Of a stretch of 64,000 nucleotides of DNA, positions 38,601 to 48,500 are shown piece after piece (the first letter of the stretch is position 1; each line of letters starts with the position of its first letter). The stretch is from Pantoea anthophila (lineage in GTDB: Bacteria; Pseudomonadota; Gammaproteobacteria; Enterobacterales; Enterobacteriaceae). The stretch covers positions 270,898 through 334,897 of the forward strand of contig NZ_VHIZ01000052.1 of assembly GCF_006494375.1 (NCBI RefSeq), given 5' to 3'. The notes under the pieces are model-generated. The model was not told the DNA's origin. It worked only from the letters and a program-made list of their open reading frames with translations, and did no database searches. The translations under genes were made by a program, and so were the position numbers.

Positions 38601-38788
38601 AAAGCGGTGTGGTGATATTTTAACCGATTGTCAGCGGGCGTGAATTTATCCGCCTGCCAGGAAACGCATTAACGTGGCGAACTTAAAGTTATTATGTTTT
38701 AAATCAACGGCATAAAATGCGGCCTCTTTTCAGCGGTTCAGAGTGCGCTGAAAAGGTTATTCAGTTAACTCCCGTGTTCTGCACAAAG

Positions 38789-38797
38789 CTATCCACA
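38789..38797 (+). promoter_or_regulatory. DnaA box (one mismatch)
   Basis: CTATCCACA differs from TTATCCACA at the first base only. It belongs to the same cluster as the two perfect boxes upstream. Confidence 0.65.
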
Positions 38798-38965
38798 GAA
38801 AAGGTGAATAAGATCGATCATTTTTCTGATTACTGTTCATAACTTTACCATTTTCTGTGAGTTATCCCGACAGAGACGGCGCAACCCCCCATGAATCCAG
38901 TGGTTTACCGCCTGTAAGGAGTGTGAAACAATCAGCTTATTCAAATTTTGCTTTGAGGTAGTCCG

Positions 38966-39493
38966 GTGATCGATGATGATGGCTACCGCCCGAATGTTGG
39001 TATCGTAATCTGTAACCGGCAGGGACAAGTGTTATGGGCCAGGCGCTTTGGACAGCACTCCTGGCAATTTCCTCAGGGAGGCATCAATCCCGGTGAAACC
39101 GCAGAACAGGCGATGTATCGCGAACTGTTTGAAGAGGTCGGATTGCACCGGAAAGATGTCCGAATACTTGCCTCTACCCGTAACTGGCTGCGTTACAAGT
39201 TGCCAAAACGTTTGGTGCGTTGGGACACAAAGCCGGTATGTATCGGCCAGAAACAAAAGTGGTTTCTTCTGCAGTTAATGTGTAATGACGCGGATATCAA
39301 TGTGCAGCACAGCAGCACGCCGGAGTTCGATGGCTGGCGCTGGGTCAGTTTCTGGTATCCGGTGCGTCAGGTTGTCTCCTTTAAACGCGACGTCTACCGC
39401 CGGGTGATGAAGGAATTCGCTGGCGTGGTGATGTCTATGCAGGAGAGTGCGGGGCAGCGAAACAATCCTGCCCATCGACGTAAGAGAGGATAG
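38966..39493 (+). CDS. rppH: RNA pyrophosphohydrolase RppH
   Basis: RppH removes pyrophosphate from mRNA 5' ends and so starts RNase E-dependent decay. The 175-residue Nudix protein has the box [17 protein letters not shown] plus FEEVG at about residues 37-59, and a basic C-terminal tail. The start is GTG 38966, giving the conserved [14 protein letters not shown]; a TTGAGGTAG precedes it. ptsP starts 12 bases after its stop, and the two form an operon as in E. coli. Confidence 0.96.
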   Translation: MIDDDGYRPNVGIVICNRQGQVLWARRFGQHSWQFPQGGINPGETAEQAMYRELFEEVGLHRKDVRILASTRNWLRYKLPKRLVRWDTKPVCIGQKQKWFLLQLMCNDADINVQHSSTPEFDGWRWVSFWYPVRQVVSFKRDVYRRVMKEFAGVVMSMQESAGQRNNPAHRRKRG

Positions 39494-39505
39494 GCCACGC
39501 CCTTT

Positions 39506-41752
39506 ATGCTCACTCAGTTGCGCGAAATTGTAGAAAAAGTGGCGAGTGCGCCGCGTCTCAATGAAGCACTCGACATTCTGGTCAATGAGATCTGTCTGGC
39601 GATGGAAACGGAAGTCTGTTCCGTTTACCTCGCCGACCACGATCGTCGCTGCTATTACCTGATGGCGACGCGCGGACTCAAAAAACCGCGTGGCCGCACT
39701 GTGACGCTGGCGTTTGACGAGGGGATCGTCGGTTTAGTGGGCCGTCTGGCCGAGCCGATTAACCTTGCGGACGCCCAGAGCCACCCCAGCTTCAAATATA
39801 TCCCCGCAGTGAAAGAGGAGCGCTATCGCTCCTTCCTCGGCGTGCCCATTATCAGCCGTCGTCAGCTTCTTGGCGTGCTGGTGGTGCAGCAGCGCGAACA
39901 CCGTCAGTTTGATGAAAGCGAAGAGTCGTTTCTGGTCACCCTGGCGACCCAGATGGCGGCGTTGCTGTCGCAGTCTCAGATGGGTCAGCTGTTTGGTCAG
40001 TTCCGGCAGACGCGGGTGCGCGCGATTGCGGCCGCGCCTGGCGTGGCGGTGGCACCAGGCTGGGTCGATGAGACGCAGCCGCTGCTCGATCAGGTTTCCG
40101 CCGCCTCCACGCTGGATGTGCAGCGTGAGCGTGAGCGACTGTCGATCGCCATGACCGAGGCCGCGAGTGAGTTTCGCCGCTTCAGTAAACGGTTCAGCGC
40201 CAGCGCACAGAAAGAGAGCGCGGCCATTTTCGACCTCTACTCCCACCTGCTGACCGATGCCCGGCTGAAGAAAGATCTGTTCGATGAGATCGAACGCGGA
40301 TCGGTCGCCGAGTGGGCGGTCAGACAGGTGATCGAGAAGTTTGCTAAGCAGTTCGCCAGCCTGACGGATAACTATCTGCGTGAACGCGCAGGCGATCTGC
40401 GGGTGCTGGGCCAGCGTCTGCTGTTTCACCTTGATGACTCGCTGGTCGGCACCAACGCCTGGCCGGAACGCTTCGTACTGGTGGCCGATGAGCTGACCGC
40501 AACGACGCTGGCTGAGCTGCCGCAGGAGCGGCTGGCAGGCGTGGTGGTGCGGGATGGTGCAGCCAACTCCCATGCGGCGATCCTGACCCGGGCGATGGGG
40601 ATCCCGACCGTGATGGGCGCGGATATCCAGCCGCATCAGCTCAACAAACGTCTGCTGATTGTCGATGGCTATCGCGGTGAGCTACTGATCGATCCGGAGC
40701 CGGTGCTGGTGCAGGAGTATCAGCGCCTGATCAGCGAAGAGAATGCGCTGAGCAGGATGGCGGAAGGGGTTGTCGATCAGCCGGGCGAACTGAAAAGTGG
40801 CGAGCGGGTGCAGGTGATGCTCAATGCCGGATTAAGCCCGGAGCATGAGCAGGCGCTCGGCAGCTGGGTGGATGGCATCGGGCTCTACCGCACCGAAATT
40901 CCGTTTATGCTGCAGAACGGTTTCCCGTCGGAAGAGGAGCAGGTGGCGCAGTATCAGGGCATGCTGCAGCTGTTTCACAACAAGCCGGTCACGCTGCGAA
41001 CGCTGGACGTCGGGGCGGATAAGCAGCTGCCCTATATGCCGATCAGTGAAGAGAACCCCTGCCTGGGCTGGCGCGGCATCCGCCTGACGCTCGATCAGCC
41101 AGAAATTTTTCTGGTGCAGGTGCGCGCCATGCTGCGTGCCAATGCGGCATCCGGCAATCTCAGCATTCTGCTGCCGATGATCAGTCACATCGACGAGATC
41201 GACGACGCGAAACGGCTGATCGATCGCGCCGGTCGCGAAGTGGAGGAGATGCTGGGCTACCCGATCCCCGCGCCGCGCATTGGGGTGATGATCGAAGTGC
41301 CTTCCATGCTGTTTATGATCCCGCATCTGGCGTCGCGGATCGATTTTATCTCGGTCGGCACCAACGACCTGACGCAGTATCTGCTGGCGGTAGACCGCAA
41401 CAATACCCGTGTCGCGAACCTGTACGACTCGCTGCATCCGGCGATGCTGCGTGCGCTGAATGCCATCGCGCAGGAAGCCCGTCTCGCGAATCTTGAACTG
41501 TGTTTGTGTGGTGAAATGGCTGGCGATCCGATGTGCGTGGCGCTGCTGATCGGGCTGGGGTATCGCCATCTCAGCATGAACGGAAAAAATGTCCCGCGGG
41601 TGAAATATCTGCTGCGTCATCTGGATCACGAAGAAACGCAGAAGCTCAGCGAGCAGGGAATGAATGCGCATACCGCCACCGAAGTGCGCCATCTGGTGTC
41701 GGCCTTTATGGAGCGGCGCGGCCTGGGTGGCCTGATTCGCGGCGGGCGCTAA
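39506..41752 (+). CDS. ptsP: Enzyme I-Ntr of the nitrogen PTS
   Basis: PtsP takes phosphate from PEP and passes it to NPr (PtsO) and then PtsN, a regulatory phosphorelay. The 748-residue protein has an N-terminal GAF domain (about 5-165), the PEP-utilising N-domain, the phosphohistidine domain with His356 in GAANSHAAILTRA, and a C-terminal TIM barrel with the conserved CGEMAGDP near residue 671. The length equals that of E. coli PtsP. It is cotranscribed with rppH. Confidence 0.96.
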   Translation: MLTQLREIVEKVASAPRLNEALDILVNEICLAMETEVCSVYLADHDRRCYYLMATRGLKKPRGRTVTLAFDEGIVGLVGRLAEPINLADAQSHPSFKYIPAVKEERYRSFLGVPIISRRQLLGVLVVQQREHRQFDESEESFLVTLATQMAALLSQSQMGQLFGQFRQTRVRAIAAAPGVAVAPGWVDETQPLLDQVSAASTLDVQRERERLSIAMTEAASEFRRFSKRFSASAQKESAAIFDLYSHLLTDARLKKDLFDEIERGSVAEWAVRQVIEKFAKQFASLTDNYLRERAGDLRVLGQRLLFHLDDSLVGTNAWPERFVLVADELTATTLAELPQERLAGVVVRDGAANSHAAILTRAMGIPTVMGADIQPHQLNKRLLIVDGYRGELLIDPEPVLVQEYQRLISEENALSRMAEGVVDQPGELKSGERVQVMLNAGLSPEHEQALGSWVDGIGLYRTEIPFMLQNGFPSEEEQVAQYQGMLQLFHNKPVTLRTLDVGADKQLPYMPISEENPCLGWRGIRLTLDQPEIFLVQVRAMLRANAASGNLSILLPMISHIDEIDDAKRLIDRAGREVEEMLGYPIPAPRIGVMIEVPSMLFMIPHLASRIDFISVGTNDLTQYLLAVDRNNTRVANLYDSLHPAMLRALNAIAQEARLANLELCLCGEMAGDPMCVALLIGLGYRHLSMNGKNVPRVKYLLRHLDHEETQKLSEQGMNAHTATEVRHLVSAFMERRGLGGLIRGGR

Positions 41753-41870
41753 GCGCCATTCTGACAGGCTGAATTTTCGTCCTGTCCCGGGCGGGAGCTC
41801 ACGCTCTTCACGTTCTGCCTCTGCGCGTTATTCGTGTTTACATTTGCACGACAATTCAAAAAACCGGCTG

Positions 41871-41879
41871 TGCTATGAT
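41871..41879 (+). promoter_or_regulatory. Probable extended -10 promoter of lgt-thyA
   Basis: TGCTATGAT combines a TG-n extension with a good -10 hexamer, 65 bases before the lgt start. No well-spaced -35 is evident, which is usual for extended -10 promoters. Confidence 0.5.
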
Positions 41880-41943
41880 GCGCAGCCTTAATTTATGTGC
41901 CTGACAACGCCCCTTTTCAGGGTAGAAAAATAGACGGTGAAAG

Positions 41944-42825
41944 ATGAATAACGGCTATATTGCATTTCCGCAGTTCGATCCGGTGATCTTCTCGATTGGA
42001 CCGGTTTCGCTTCACTGGTACGGTCTGATGTATCTGGTGGGCTTTGTTTTCGCCATGTGGCTGGCGGTACGCCGTGCTAACAAGCCTGGCAGCGGCTGGA
42101 AAAAAGAGGAAGTTGAGAACCTGCTTTACGCGGGTTTCCTGGGCGTCTTCCTGGGTGGACGTATTGGATATGTGCTGTTCTACAACCTGCCGCTTTTCCT
42201 GGAAAATCCCCTCTATCTGTTCAAAGTTTGGGATGGCGGCATGTCATTCCACGGTGGCCTGATCGGGGTGATTATGGTGATGCTGATTTTTGCCCGCCGG
42301 ACTAAACGTAATTTCTTCCAGGTTTCCGACTTTATTGCACCGCTGATCCCGTTTGGTCTGGGTGCCGGGCGTCTCGGTAACTTCATCAACGGCGAACTCT
42401 GGGGTCGTGTCGATCCGAACTTCCGCTATGCGATGCTGTTCCCCGGCTCCCGCAGCGAAGATGTGGCACTGGCCGCCACCAATCCGCAATATCAGGCGCT
42501 GCTCAACACCTACGGCGTGCTGCCACGTCATGCGTCGCAGCTGTATGAGCTGGCGCTGGAAGGCGTAGTGCTGTTCATCATTCTGAACCTGTTTATCCGT
42601 AAACCCCGTCCGATGGGCAGCGTGTCTGGCCTGTTCCTGATCGGCTATGGCGCATTCCGCATTATCGTTGAGTTCTTCCGCCAGCCGGATGCTCAGCTGG
42701 GCCTGTTTGAAGGCGGTATCAGTATGGGACAGATCCTCTCTGTGCCGATGATTATTGCCGGTATAATTATGATGATCTGGGCGTATCGTCGTCGCCCGCA
42801 GCCACAATTTCGCGAGGAAAAATGA
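41944..42825 (+). CDS. lgt: Prolipoprotein diacylglyceryl transferase
   Basis: Lgt attaches diacylglycerol to the lipobox cysteine of prolipoproteins, such as the lipoproteins MltA and YgdR encoded nearby. The 293-residue inner-membrane protein has seven hydrophobic segments and the essential His103 (SFHGGLIG), Arg143 and Glu151 in [13 protein letters not shown]. The numbering matches E. coli Lgt. Its stop overlaps thyA by 4 bases (ATGA). Confidence 0.97.
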   Translation: MNNGYIAFPQFDPVIFSIGPVSLHWYGLMYLVGFVFAMWLAVRRANKPGSGWKKEEVENLLYAGFLGVFLGGRIGYVLFYNLPLFLENPLYLFKVWDGGMSFHGGLIGVIMVMLIFARRTKRNFFQVSDFIAPLIPFGLGAGRLGNFINGELWGRVDPNFRYAMLFPGSRSEDVALAATNPQYQALLNTYGVLPRHASQLYELALEGVVLFIILNLFIRKPRPMGSVSGLFLIGYGAFRIIVEFFRQPDAQLGLFEGGISMGQILSVPMIIAGIIMMIWAYRRRPQPQFREEK

Positions 42826-43616
42826 AACAGTATCTGGATTTGATGCAGCATGTGCTGAACGAAGGCACGCCAAAAGCTGACCGTACCGGCACCGGTACGC
42901 TTTCAATTTTTGGTCACCAGATGCGTTTCAATCTGCAGGATGGTTTTCCGCTGGTCACCACCAAGAAATGCCACATCCGCTCAATCATTCATGAGCTGCT
43001 GTGGTTCCTGAAAGGGGACACCAACATCGGTTATCTGAAAGATAACAAGGTCTCCATCTGGGATGAGTGGGCCGATGAGCAGGGCGATCTCGGCCCGGTG
43101 TATGGCAAACAGTGGCGCAGCTGGGGAACGGCCAGCGGTCAGGAAATTGACCAGTTAAGCCAGGTGATGGAGCAGCTGAAGCGCGATCCCGACTCACGCC
43201 GGATCATCGTTTCAGCCTGGAACGTCGGCGAACTGAGCCAGATGGCGCTGGCACCCTGCCATGCTTTCTTCCAGTTCTATGTGGCGAACGGCAAGCTCTC
43301 CTGCCAGCTCTATCAGCGCTCGTGCGACATCTTCCTGGGCCTGCCGTTTAATATCGCCAGCTATGCGCTGCTGGTGCATATGGTGGCGCAGCAGTGCGAT
43401 CTGGAGGTGGGTGACTTCGTCTGGACCGGCGGTGACACGCACCTCTACAGCAATCATCTGGAGCAGGCGCGTCTGCAGCTGACCCGTGAACCGCGTCCGC
43501 TGCCGAAGCTTGTTATCAAACGCAAACCGGCGTCACTGTTTGACTATCAGTTCGACGATTTTGAGATTGAAGGCTACGATCCGCATCCTGCGATCAAAGC
43601 CCCCGTCGCCATCTGA
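42822..43616 (+). CDS. thyA: Thymidylate synthase
   Basis: ThyA methylates dUMP to dTMP using methylenetetrahydrofolate. The 264-residue protein has the nucleophile Cys146 in [11 protein letters not shown] and the dUMP-binding arginines (RRII, about 126-129). The length matches E. coli. It is translationally coupled to lgt and ended by a strong terminator. Confidence 0.97.
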   Translation: MKQYLDLMQHVLNEGTPKADRTGTGTLSIFGHQMRFNLQDGFPLVTTKKCHIRSIIHELLWFLKGDTNIGYLKDNKVSIWDEWADEQGDLGPVYGKQWRSWGTASGQEIDQLSQVMEQLKRDPDSRRIIVSAWNVGELSQMALAPCHAFFQFYVANGKLSCQLYQRSCDIFLGLPFNIASYALLVHMVAQQCDLEVGDFVWTGGDTHLYSNHLEQARLQLTREPRPLPKLVIKRKPASLFDYQFDDFEIEGYDPHPAIKAPVAI

Positions 43617-43632
43617 CCCGCGATAAACATCA

Positions 43633-43665
43633 AGCCCTGGCGCACTCCGCCGGGGCTTTTTTTTT
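43633..43665 (+). terminator. Terminator after thyA
   Basis: A 10-bp stem (43633-43642 with 43648-43657, one G-T pair) with a five-base loop is followed by a run of nine T residues. Confidence 0.92.
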
Positions 43666-43805
43666 ACCTGTTGTCCGGAACATCTGCGGCATCGCGCGCA
43701 CGCTTCCTGAGATTGCCTGTCTGTCACGCCGGTTCTCTGCGACAGCCTCTCCAGCCCGTGACGCTGCGGCTTGTCTCACCCGCTCATTCCCGCCAGTCTG
43801 ATGCC

Positions 43806-44276
43806 ATGAAAAGTGCAAACGTTCGGGGTTTTACCCTGCCGGAGCTGCTGCTGGTGATGGTGATTGCCGGCATGCTGAGCCTTGCCGCACTGCATGGCTG
43901 GCAGCGCTGGCAACAGCGGCAGCAACTGCGCGACAGCGCACAGCAACTGCAGGGCTTCCTGTTGCGGCTGCGTGCGCAGGCCAACCGGCAAAACCGTGAC
44001 CTGATCCTGTGGTCGCAGCCAGGCATCCCCTGGTGCATCGGGGCAGGCCGCCTGCCTGCGGCCGGTTGTGACGGCGGAAAACGGCTCCATTTCATCGCTC
44101 CCCATGCCGGGGTAACGCTGTACAGGCTGCGTGGTGAACCGGGCTTCTATGGTCGTCGTAATGTTGCCAGGGCGGGCAGCATTGAGCTGGGCAATGCTGC
44201 CGGGCGCATCTGGCTGATTATCTCCGCCAGAGCCCGTATCCGTCTTTGCCTGAACGATGAGGAGAACTGCCGTTGA
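43806..44276 (+). CDS. ppdA: Type II-like minor pseudopilin PpdA
   Basis: The 156-residue prepilin-like protein has a short basic leader, the processing site G-FTLPEL (about residues 8-14) and a hydrophobic N-terminal helix. Position and size match E. coli PpdA, a cryptic minor pseudopilin. The long in-frame extension upstream overlaps the thyA terminator and is rejected. It heads the tightly packed set ppdA-ppdB-ygdB-ppdC. Confidence 0.88.
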   Translation: MKSANVRGFTLPELLLVMVIAGMLSLAALHGWQRWQQRQQLRDSAQQLQGFLLRLRAQANRQNRDLILWSQPGIPWCIGAGRLPAAGCDGGKRLHFIAPHAGVTLYRLRGEPGFYGRRNVARAGSIELGNAAGRIWLIISARARIRLCLNDEENCR

Positions 44277-44800
44277 AAGTCGCCGGATTCAGCCTGCCGG
44301 AGATGCTGGTCGCCCTGGCCATCAGCGCGGTCGTGATGCTGAGTGCCGGGCGCTTTCTGCCGCGGCTGCTGACAGAGAACGCTGGGATGCTGCAGCGGGC
44401 ACAGCTGCGTCAGGAGTTACAGCAGATGATGGCTACCCTGGAAAAGGCGGTGCGGCGTGCCGGTTACTGTCACGGCGAGTGCGGCAGTGGCGCACTCACT
44501 CTGCATGAGAACTGCCTGCTGCTGCGCTGGGATGAAAACAGCAATGGAAAGTGGGAAGGGGTCGGCCATGCTGAAAGTGACTATTACGGCTATCGCCTGC
44601 GACAGCAGCAACTGGAGATGCAGCGGGGTGTGGACCAGTGTCACGCTGCGGGCTGGGAGCGGCTCTCCGACCCCGCGTTTATGCGCGTGGAGCAGTTCAG
44701 CGTCAGCCGACAGGGCGGACAGATCAGGATCACGCTGCAGGGGCGGGCCGGACGCTGGCACGAAATGACAGAGCGCTGGGTAGAAGGAGAGAACCTGTGA
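44273..44800 (+). CDS. ppdB: Minor pseudopilin PpdB
   Basis: The 175-residue prepilin-like protein starts MKVAGFSLPEMLVALAISAV, with the cleavage site after Gly5. Internal AGYCHG..CG and WDENSNGKWE motifs match E. coli PpdB (187 aa). The start is TTG at 44273, overlapping the ppdA stop as TTGA, with a GAGGAGAA just upstream (44260-44267). Confidence 0.88.
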   Translation: MKVAGFSLPEMLVALAISAVVMLSAGRFLPRLLTENAGMLQRAQLRQELQQMMATLEKAVRRAGYCHGECGSGALTLHENCLLLRWDENSNGKWEGVGHAESDYYGYRLRQQQLEMQRGVDQCHAAGWERLSDPAFMRVEQFSVSRQGGQIRITLQGRAGRWHEMTERWVEGENL

Positions 44801-45201
44801 AGCAGCGAGGCAGCAGCGCGCTGGGCATGGTTCTGATGATCATGGTGATGGGCAGCGTGGCGCTGCACGCCAGCCGCAGGCTGTCAGAGCAGGGTATGCG
44901 CGTGCTGGCGGATGAACAGCAGTTTATCCAGGATTTCTGGCGGGCGCAGTCTGCGCTGCAATGGGGCTTAACGCTGAGCTGGTCAGCGCATGCGGATTCA
45001 GGCTGTCAGCAGGAGGTGCGTCAGGGCTGGGTCAGTTGCCTGAAACGGAGTAAAAAAGATGAAGGTCTGCTTAAAGGAGAAGCCAGCGGCAGTGGCATGG
45101 CGGTCTGGCAGTGGGTCCGGTTACGGGACAATCAGATCCGCGCGTTGCCGCACGGCTGGATTGACTACTGCCCGCTCACCCCTCCCGCCGCCTGTCTGTA
45201 A
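44797..45201 (+). CDS. ygdB: Pseudopilin-operon protein YgdB
   Basis: The 134-residue protein has a hydrophobic N-terminal segment (about 6-24) and weak overall similarity to E. coli YgdB (135 aa), including the final GWxDYCPL region. It probably takes the GspK-like or PilX-like minor-component role, but that is inference. The start is GTG 44797, overlapping the ppdB stop as GTGA. The longer frame from 44638 lies inside ppdB and is rejected. Confidence 0.82.
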   Translation: MKQRGSSALGMVLMIMVMGSVALHASRRLSEQGMRVLADEQQFIQDFWRAQSALQWGLTLSWSAHADSGCQQEVRQGWVSCLKRSKKDEGLLKGEASGSGMAVWQWVRLRDNQIRALPHGWIDYCPLTPPAACL

Positions 45202-45487
45202 AGGCGCAGGCTTCTCACTTCCAGAGGTGTTATTTGCTCTGTTGCTGATGGCATTAAGCAGCAGCACGCTGTTGCACTATCATCGCGCTCTGGCGCGGGG
45301 ATTCAGTCAGCAGTGGGCGCAGCAGGAGGCCTGGTACGTCGCTGAACAGCGCCTGGCGGGGCATGAGGTTGCGGGCTGGCAATCCACGCTGCAACAGCAG
45401 CCGGGGCCCGCGGGCTGCATGCTGGAACGGGCCGACGTCACCGGTCCCTTCGGGCGTCATGCCTCCCTGAGCCGACTGCGATGTTAA
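45161..45487 (+). CDS. ppdC: Minor pseudopilin PpdC
   Basis: The product is prepilin-like, with leader MTTARSPLPPPVCKGAG followed by FSLPEVLFALLLMALSS. The frame has no ATG or GTG near the prepilin site; TTG 45161 is the only usual start that gives about the E. coli length (108 versus 107 aa). This start lies 41 bases inside ygdB. An ATG further upstream (45059) would add 34 residues deep in ygdB and looks unlikely. The ribosome-binding site is weak, so translation may depend on coupling to ygdB. Confidence 0.75.
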   Translation: MTTARSPLPPPVCKGAGFSLPEVLFALLLMALSSSTLLHYHRALARGFSQQWAQQEAWYVAEQRLAGHEVAGWQSTLQQQPGPAGCMLERADVTGPFGRHASLSRLRC

Positions 45488-45588
45488 CGCCTGCGGGACG
45501 CCCTTTTGATGGGTTTCAACAGCGATACGCGGTAAAGTGACAGGGCCGCAATACCGCAGTCATGTTCTGAGTTACCACAGGAGTTGTC

Positions 45589-48500
45589 ATGTTTCACGTC
45601 TATCACTCAAATCAGCTCGATGTGCTGAAGATTCTCGCGGCTGCGGTGATTAAACATGATCCTCTTGATGACCCTTTCGCGTCAGAAATGATACTGGTGC
45701 AGAGTCCGGGTATGGCGCAGTGGCTGCAGATGGAGCTGGCGCAGACCTTTGGCATTGCAGCCAACATCGAATTTCCGCTGCCCGCCAGTTTTATCTGGGA
45801 GATGTTCGTGCGCGTGCTGCCCGACATCCCGGTAGAGAGTGCCTTCAGTAAGGCCAGCATGAGCTGGAAGCTGATGCACCGGCTGCCGGTGATGCTGGAG
45901 CAGGAGGAGTTTACCTCCTTACGTCACTATCTCCATGACGACGGCGACAAGCGCAAACTGTTTCAGCTCAGCTCCCGTGTGGCGGATCTGTTTGACCAGT
46001 ATCTGGTCTATCGCGCTGACTGGCTCAACAGCTGGGAGCGCGGCGAAAGTATCGACGGGCTGGGCGAAGCGCAGCGCTGGCAGGCCGCCCTGTGGCGCGA
46101 TCTGGTGAGCTACACACGCACGCTGCGACAGCCGGAATGGCACCGCGCGAATCTCTATGCGCGATTTATCCGCACGCTGGAGCAGGCGAAGAGCACGCCG
46201 GAAAACCTGCCCAGGCGGGTCTTTATCTGTGGTATCTCCGCACTGCCGCCGATCTATCTGCAGGCGCTACAGGCGCTGGGACGTCACATCGACATCCACC
46301 TGCTGTTTACCAATCCCTGCCGCGACTACTGGGGCGATATTCAGGACTACGCCTTCCTGGCGAAGCTGCAAAGCCGTCAGCGCCGCCGCCATGACGCTGA
46401 GGCGGCGCGTGGACTGTTCCGGGACGCAGAGCAGGCGCCGCAGCTGTTTAACGAAGCCGGTGAACAGCAACTGACGAATCCGCTGCTGGCCTCATGGGGC
46501 AAGCTGGGGCGTGACAACCTCTTTCTGCTCAGCCAGATGGATGCCAGCGACGACATCGATGCCTTTGTGGATGTAGAGCCGGACAACCTGCTGCACTGCA
46601 TGCAGTACGATCTTCTCAATCTGCAGGACAGTGCCATCATCGGGCTGAACGCGGCGGAACTGGCGCACAGCGATCGCAAGCGCCTCCTCGATCCGGCGGA
46701 TCGTTCGATCGTGGTGCAGGTCTGCCACAGTGCGCAGCGCGAAGTTGAGGTGCTGCAGGATCATCTGCTGGCGATGATGGAGGCTGATCCGACGCTGAAA
46801 GCACGCGACATTATTGTCATGGTGGCCGACATCGACGCTTACGCACCGTTCATTCAGGCCGTGTTCGCCAATGCGCCCGCCGATCGCTATCTGCCTTTTG
46901 CGATTTCAGACCGGCGGGCCAGTCAGGCGCATCCGGCCATCGTGGCGTTTCTGCATCTGCTGGCGCTGCCGGACAGCCGTTTTGTCTCAGAAGATGTGCT
47001 GGCGCTGCTGGATGTGCCGGCGCTGGCGTCCCACTTCGCCATTGATGAAAGCGGCCTGCGTTTGCTGCGGCGCTGGGTCAGCGAGTCAGGCGTTCGCTGG
47101 GGGCTGGATGATGCCAGCGTTGAAGCCCTCTCACTGCCGATTACCGGCCAGCACACTTGGCGCTTTGGCCTGCAGCGTATGCTGCTGGGTTATGCGATGG
47201 AGAGCCACAACGGCGACTGGGAGGGGATTCTACCTTATGACGAGTCGAGTGGCCTGGTGGGGGAGCTGGCGGGCCATCTGGCTGAGCTGCTCGCGCGGCT
47301 GAATCACTGGCGTGAGCGGCTGGCGGAACCCCGCCCGCTGGCGGAGTGGCTGCCGATGTGCCGGGAACTGCTGAACGCCTTCTTCACGCCTGACGCGGAA
47401 ACCGAGGCCGCTTTACTGCTGGTGGAAGAGCAGTGGCAGCAACTGATTCAGTACGGAATGGATGCGCGGTTTGAGGAGGCGATCCCGGTGGCGCTGCTGC
47501 GCGACGACCTGCGCAGCCGGCTCGATCAGCAGCGCATCAGCCAGCGCTTTCTGGCCGGGCAGATCAACTTTTGTACCCTGATGCCGATGCGTTCAATACC
47601 GTTCCAGCTGGTCTGTCTGCTGGGAATGAACGACGGCGTCTATCCGCGCACGCTTGCGCCGTTAGGCTTTGATCTGATGCAGCAGCAGTCCCGTAAAGGC
47701 GACCGCAGCCGCCGTGATGATGACCGTTACCTGTTTCTTGAGGCGATGCTCTCCGCTCAGCAGCAGCTCTACATCAGCTATATCGGCCGGGCGATTCAGG
47801 ATAATACGGAACGCTATCCCTCGGTGCTGGTCACAGAACTGCTGGATTACATCGGACAGAGTTTTTACCTGGAGGGGGATGGTCATCTGGAGCTGGATGA
47901 GAGTGCCGGACGGGTGCGGGCGCATCTGCAGCACCTCAACAGCAGGATGCCGTTTGCCGCTGAGAACTTCCAGCCTGCCGCCAGACTGCAGAGCTTCGCC
48001 CGCGAGTGGCTGCCTGCCGCCCAGGGGGCGGGGCAGCCGCAACCCGAATTTGTCCAGCCGCTGACGGCCCCGGACATTGATGCGCTCACCTTAGAGGCCT
48101 TTCTGCGCTTCTGGCGGCACCCGGTTCGCGCCTGGTTCCACCAGCGTCTCGGCGTGAGCTTCTGGCTGGAGGAGGATGAGCTGCCCGACAGCGAACCTTT
48201 TGCGCTCGACAACCTGGAGCGTTACCAGATCAATGCCCAGTTGCTGAATGCCCTGGTCGAAGGCGAGGATACCCAGCGGCTCTATGCGCACCATCGCGCC
48301 GCCGGTAATCTGCCCTACGGCGCATTTGGCGAACTCTTCTGGCAGGCGCAGCGTGATGAGATGCAGGAAGTGGCGGCGGAAGTGGTGAACCAGCGCAGCG
48401 ACGGCGAGAGCTGGGAAGTGAATCTGCAACTGGAGCAGGTCAGCTTAACCGGCTGGCTGACGCAGGTGCAGAGCGACGGGCTCCTGCGCTGGCGGCCTGG

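Larger units (their letters stand above)
38282..38965. promoter_or_regulatory. mutH-rppH intergenic region, probable DARS2 (DnaA-reactivating sequence)
   Basis: This 684-bp gap has no credible gene. It carries a perfect DnaA box TTATCCACA at 38473-38481, a second perfect box in reverse at 38592-38600, and a one-mismatch box CTATCCACA at 38789-38797. Weaker matches lie at 38429, 38487 (reverse), 38834 (reverse) and 38862. An IHF-like AATCAA-N4-ATA lies at 38702-38714. E. coli DARS2, which regenerates ATP-DnaA with IHF and Fis, lies between mutH and the rppH (nudH) side genes. Identity is inferred from location plus boxes. Confidence 0.75.

Noticed and set aside
38837..39028. 63-codon reverse open frame in the DARS2-like gap
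   Set aside because: It starts inside rppH, has no ribosome-binding site and shows no recognisable sequence.
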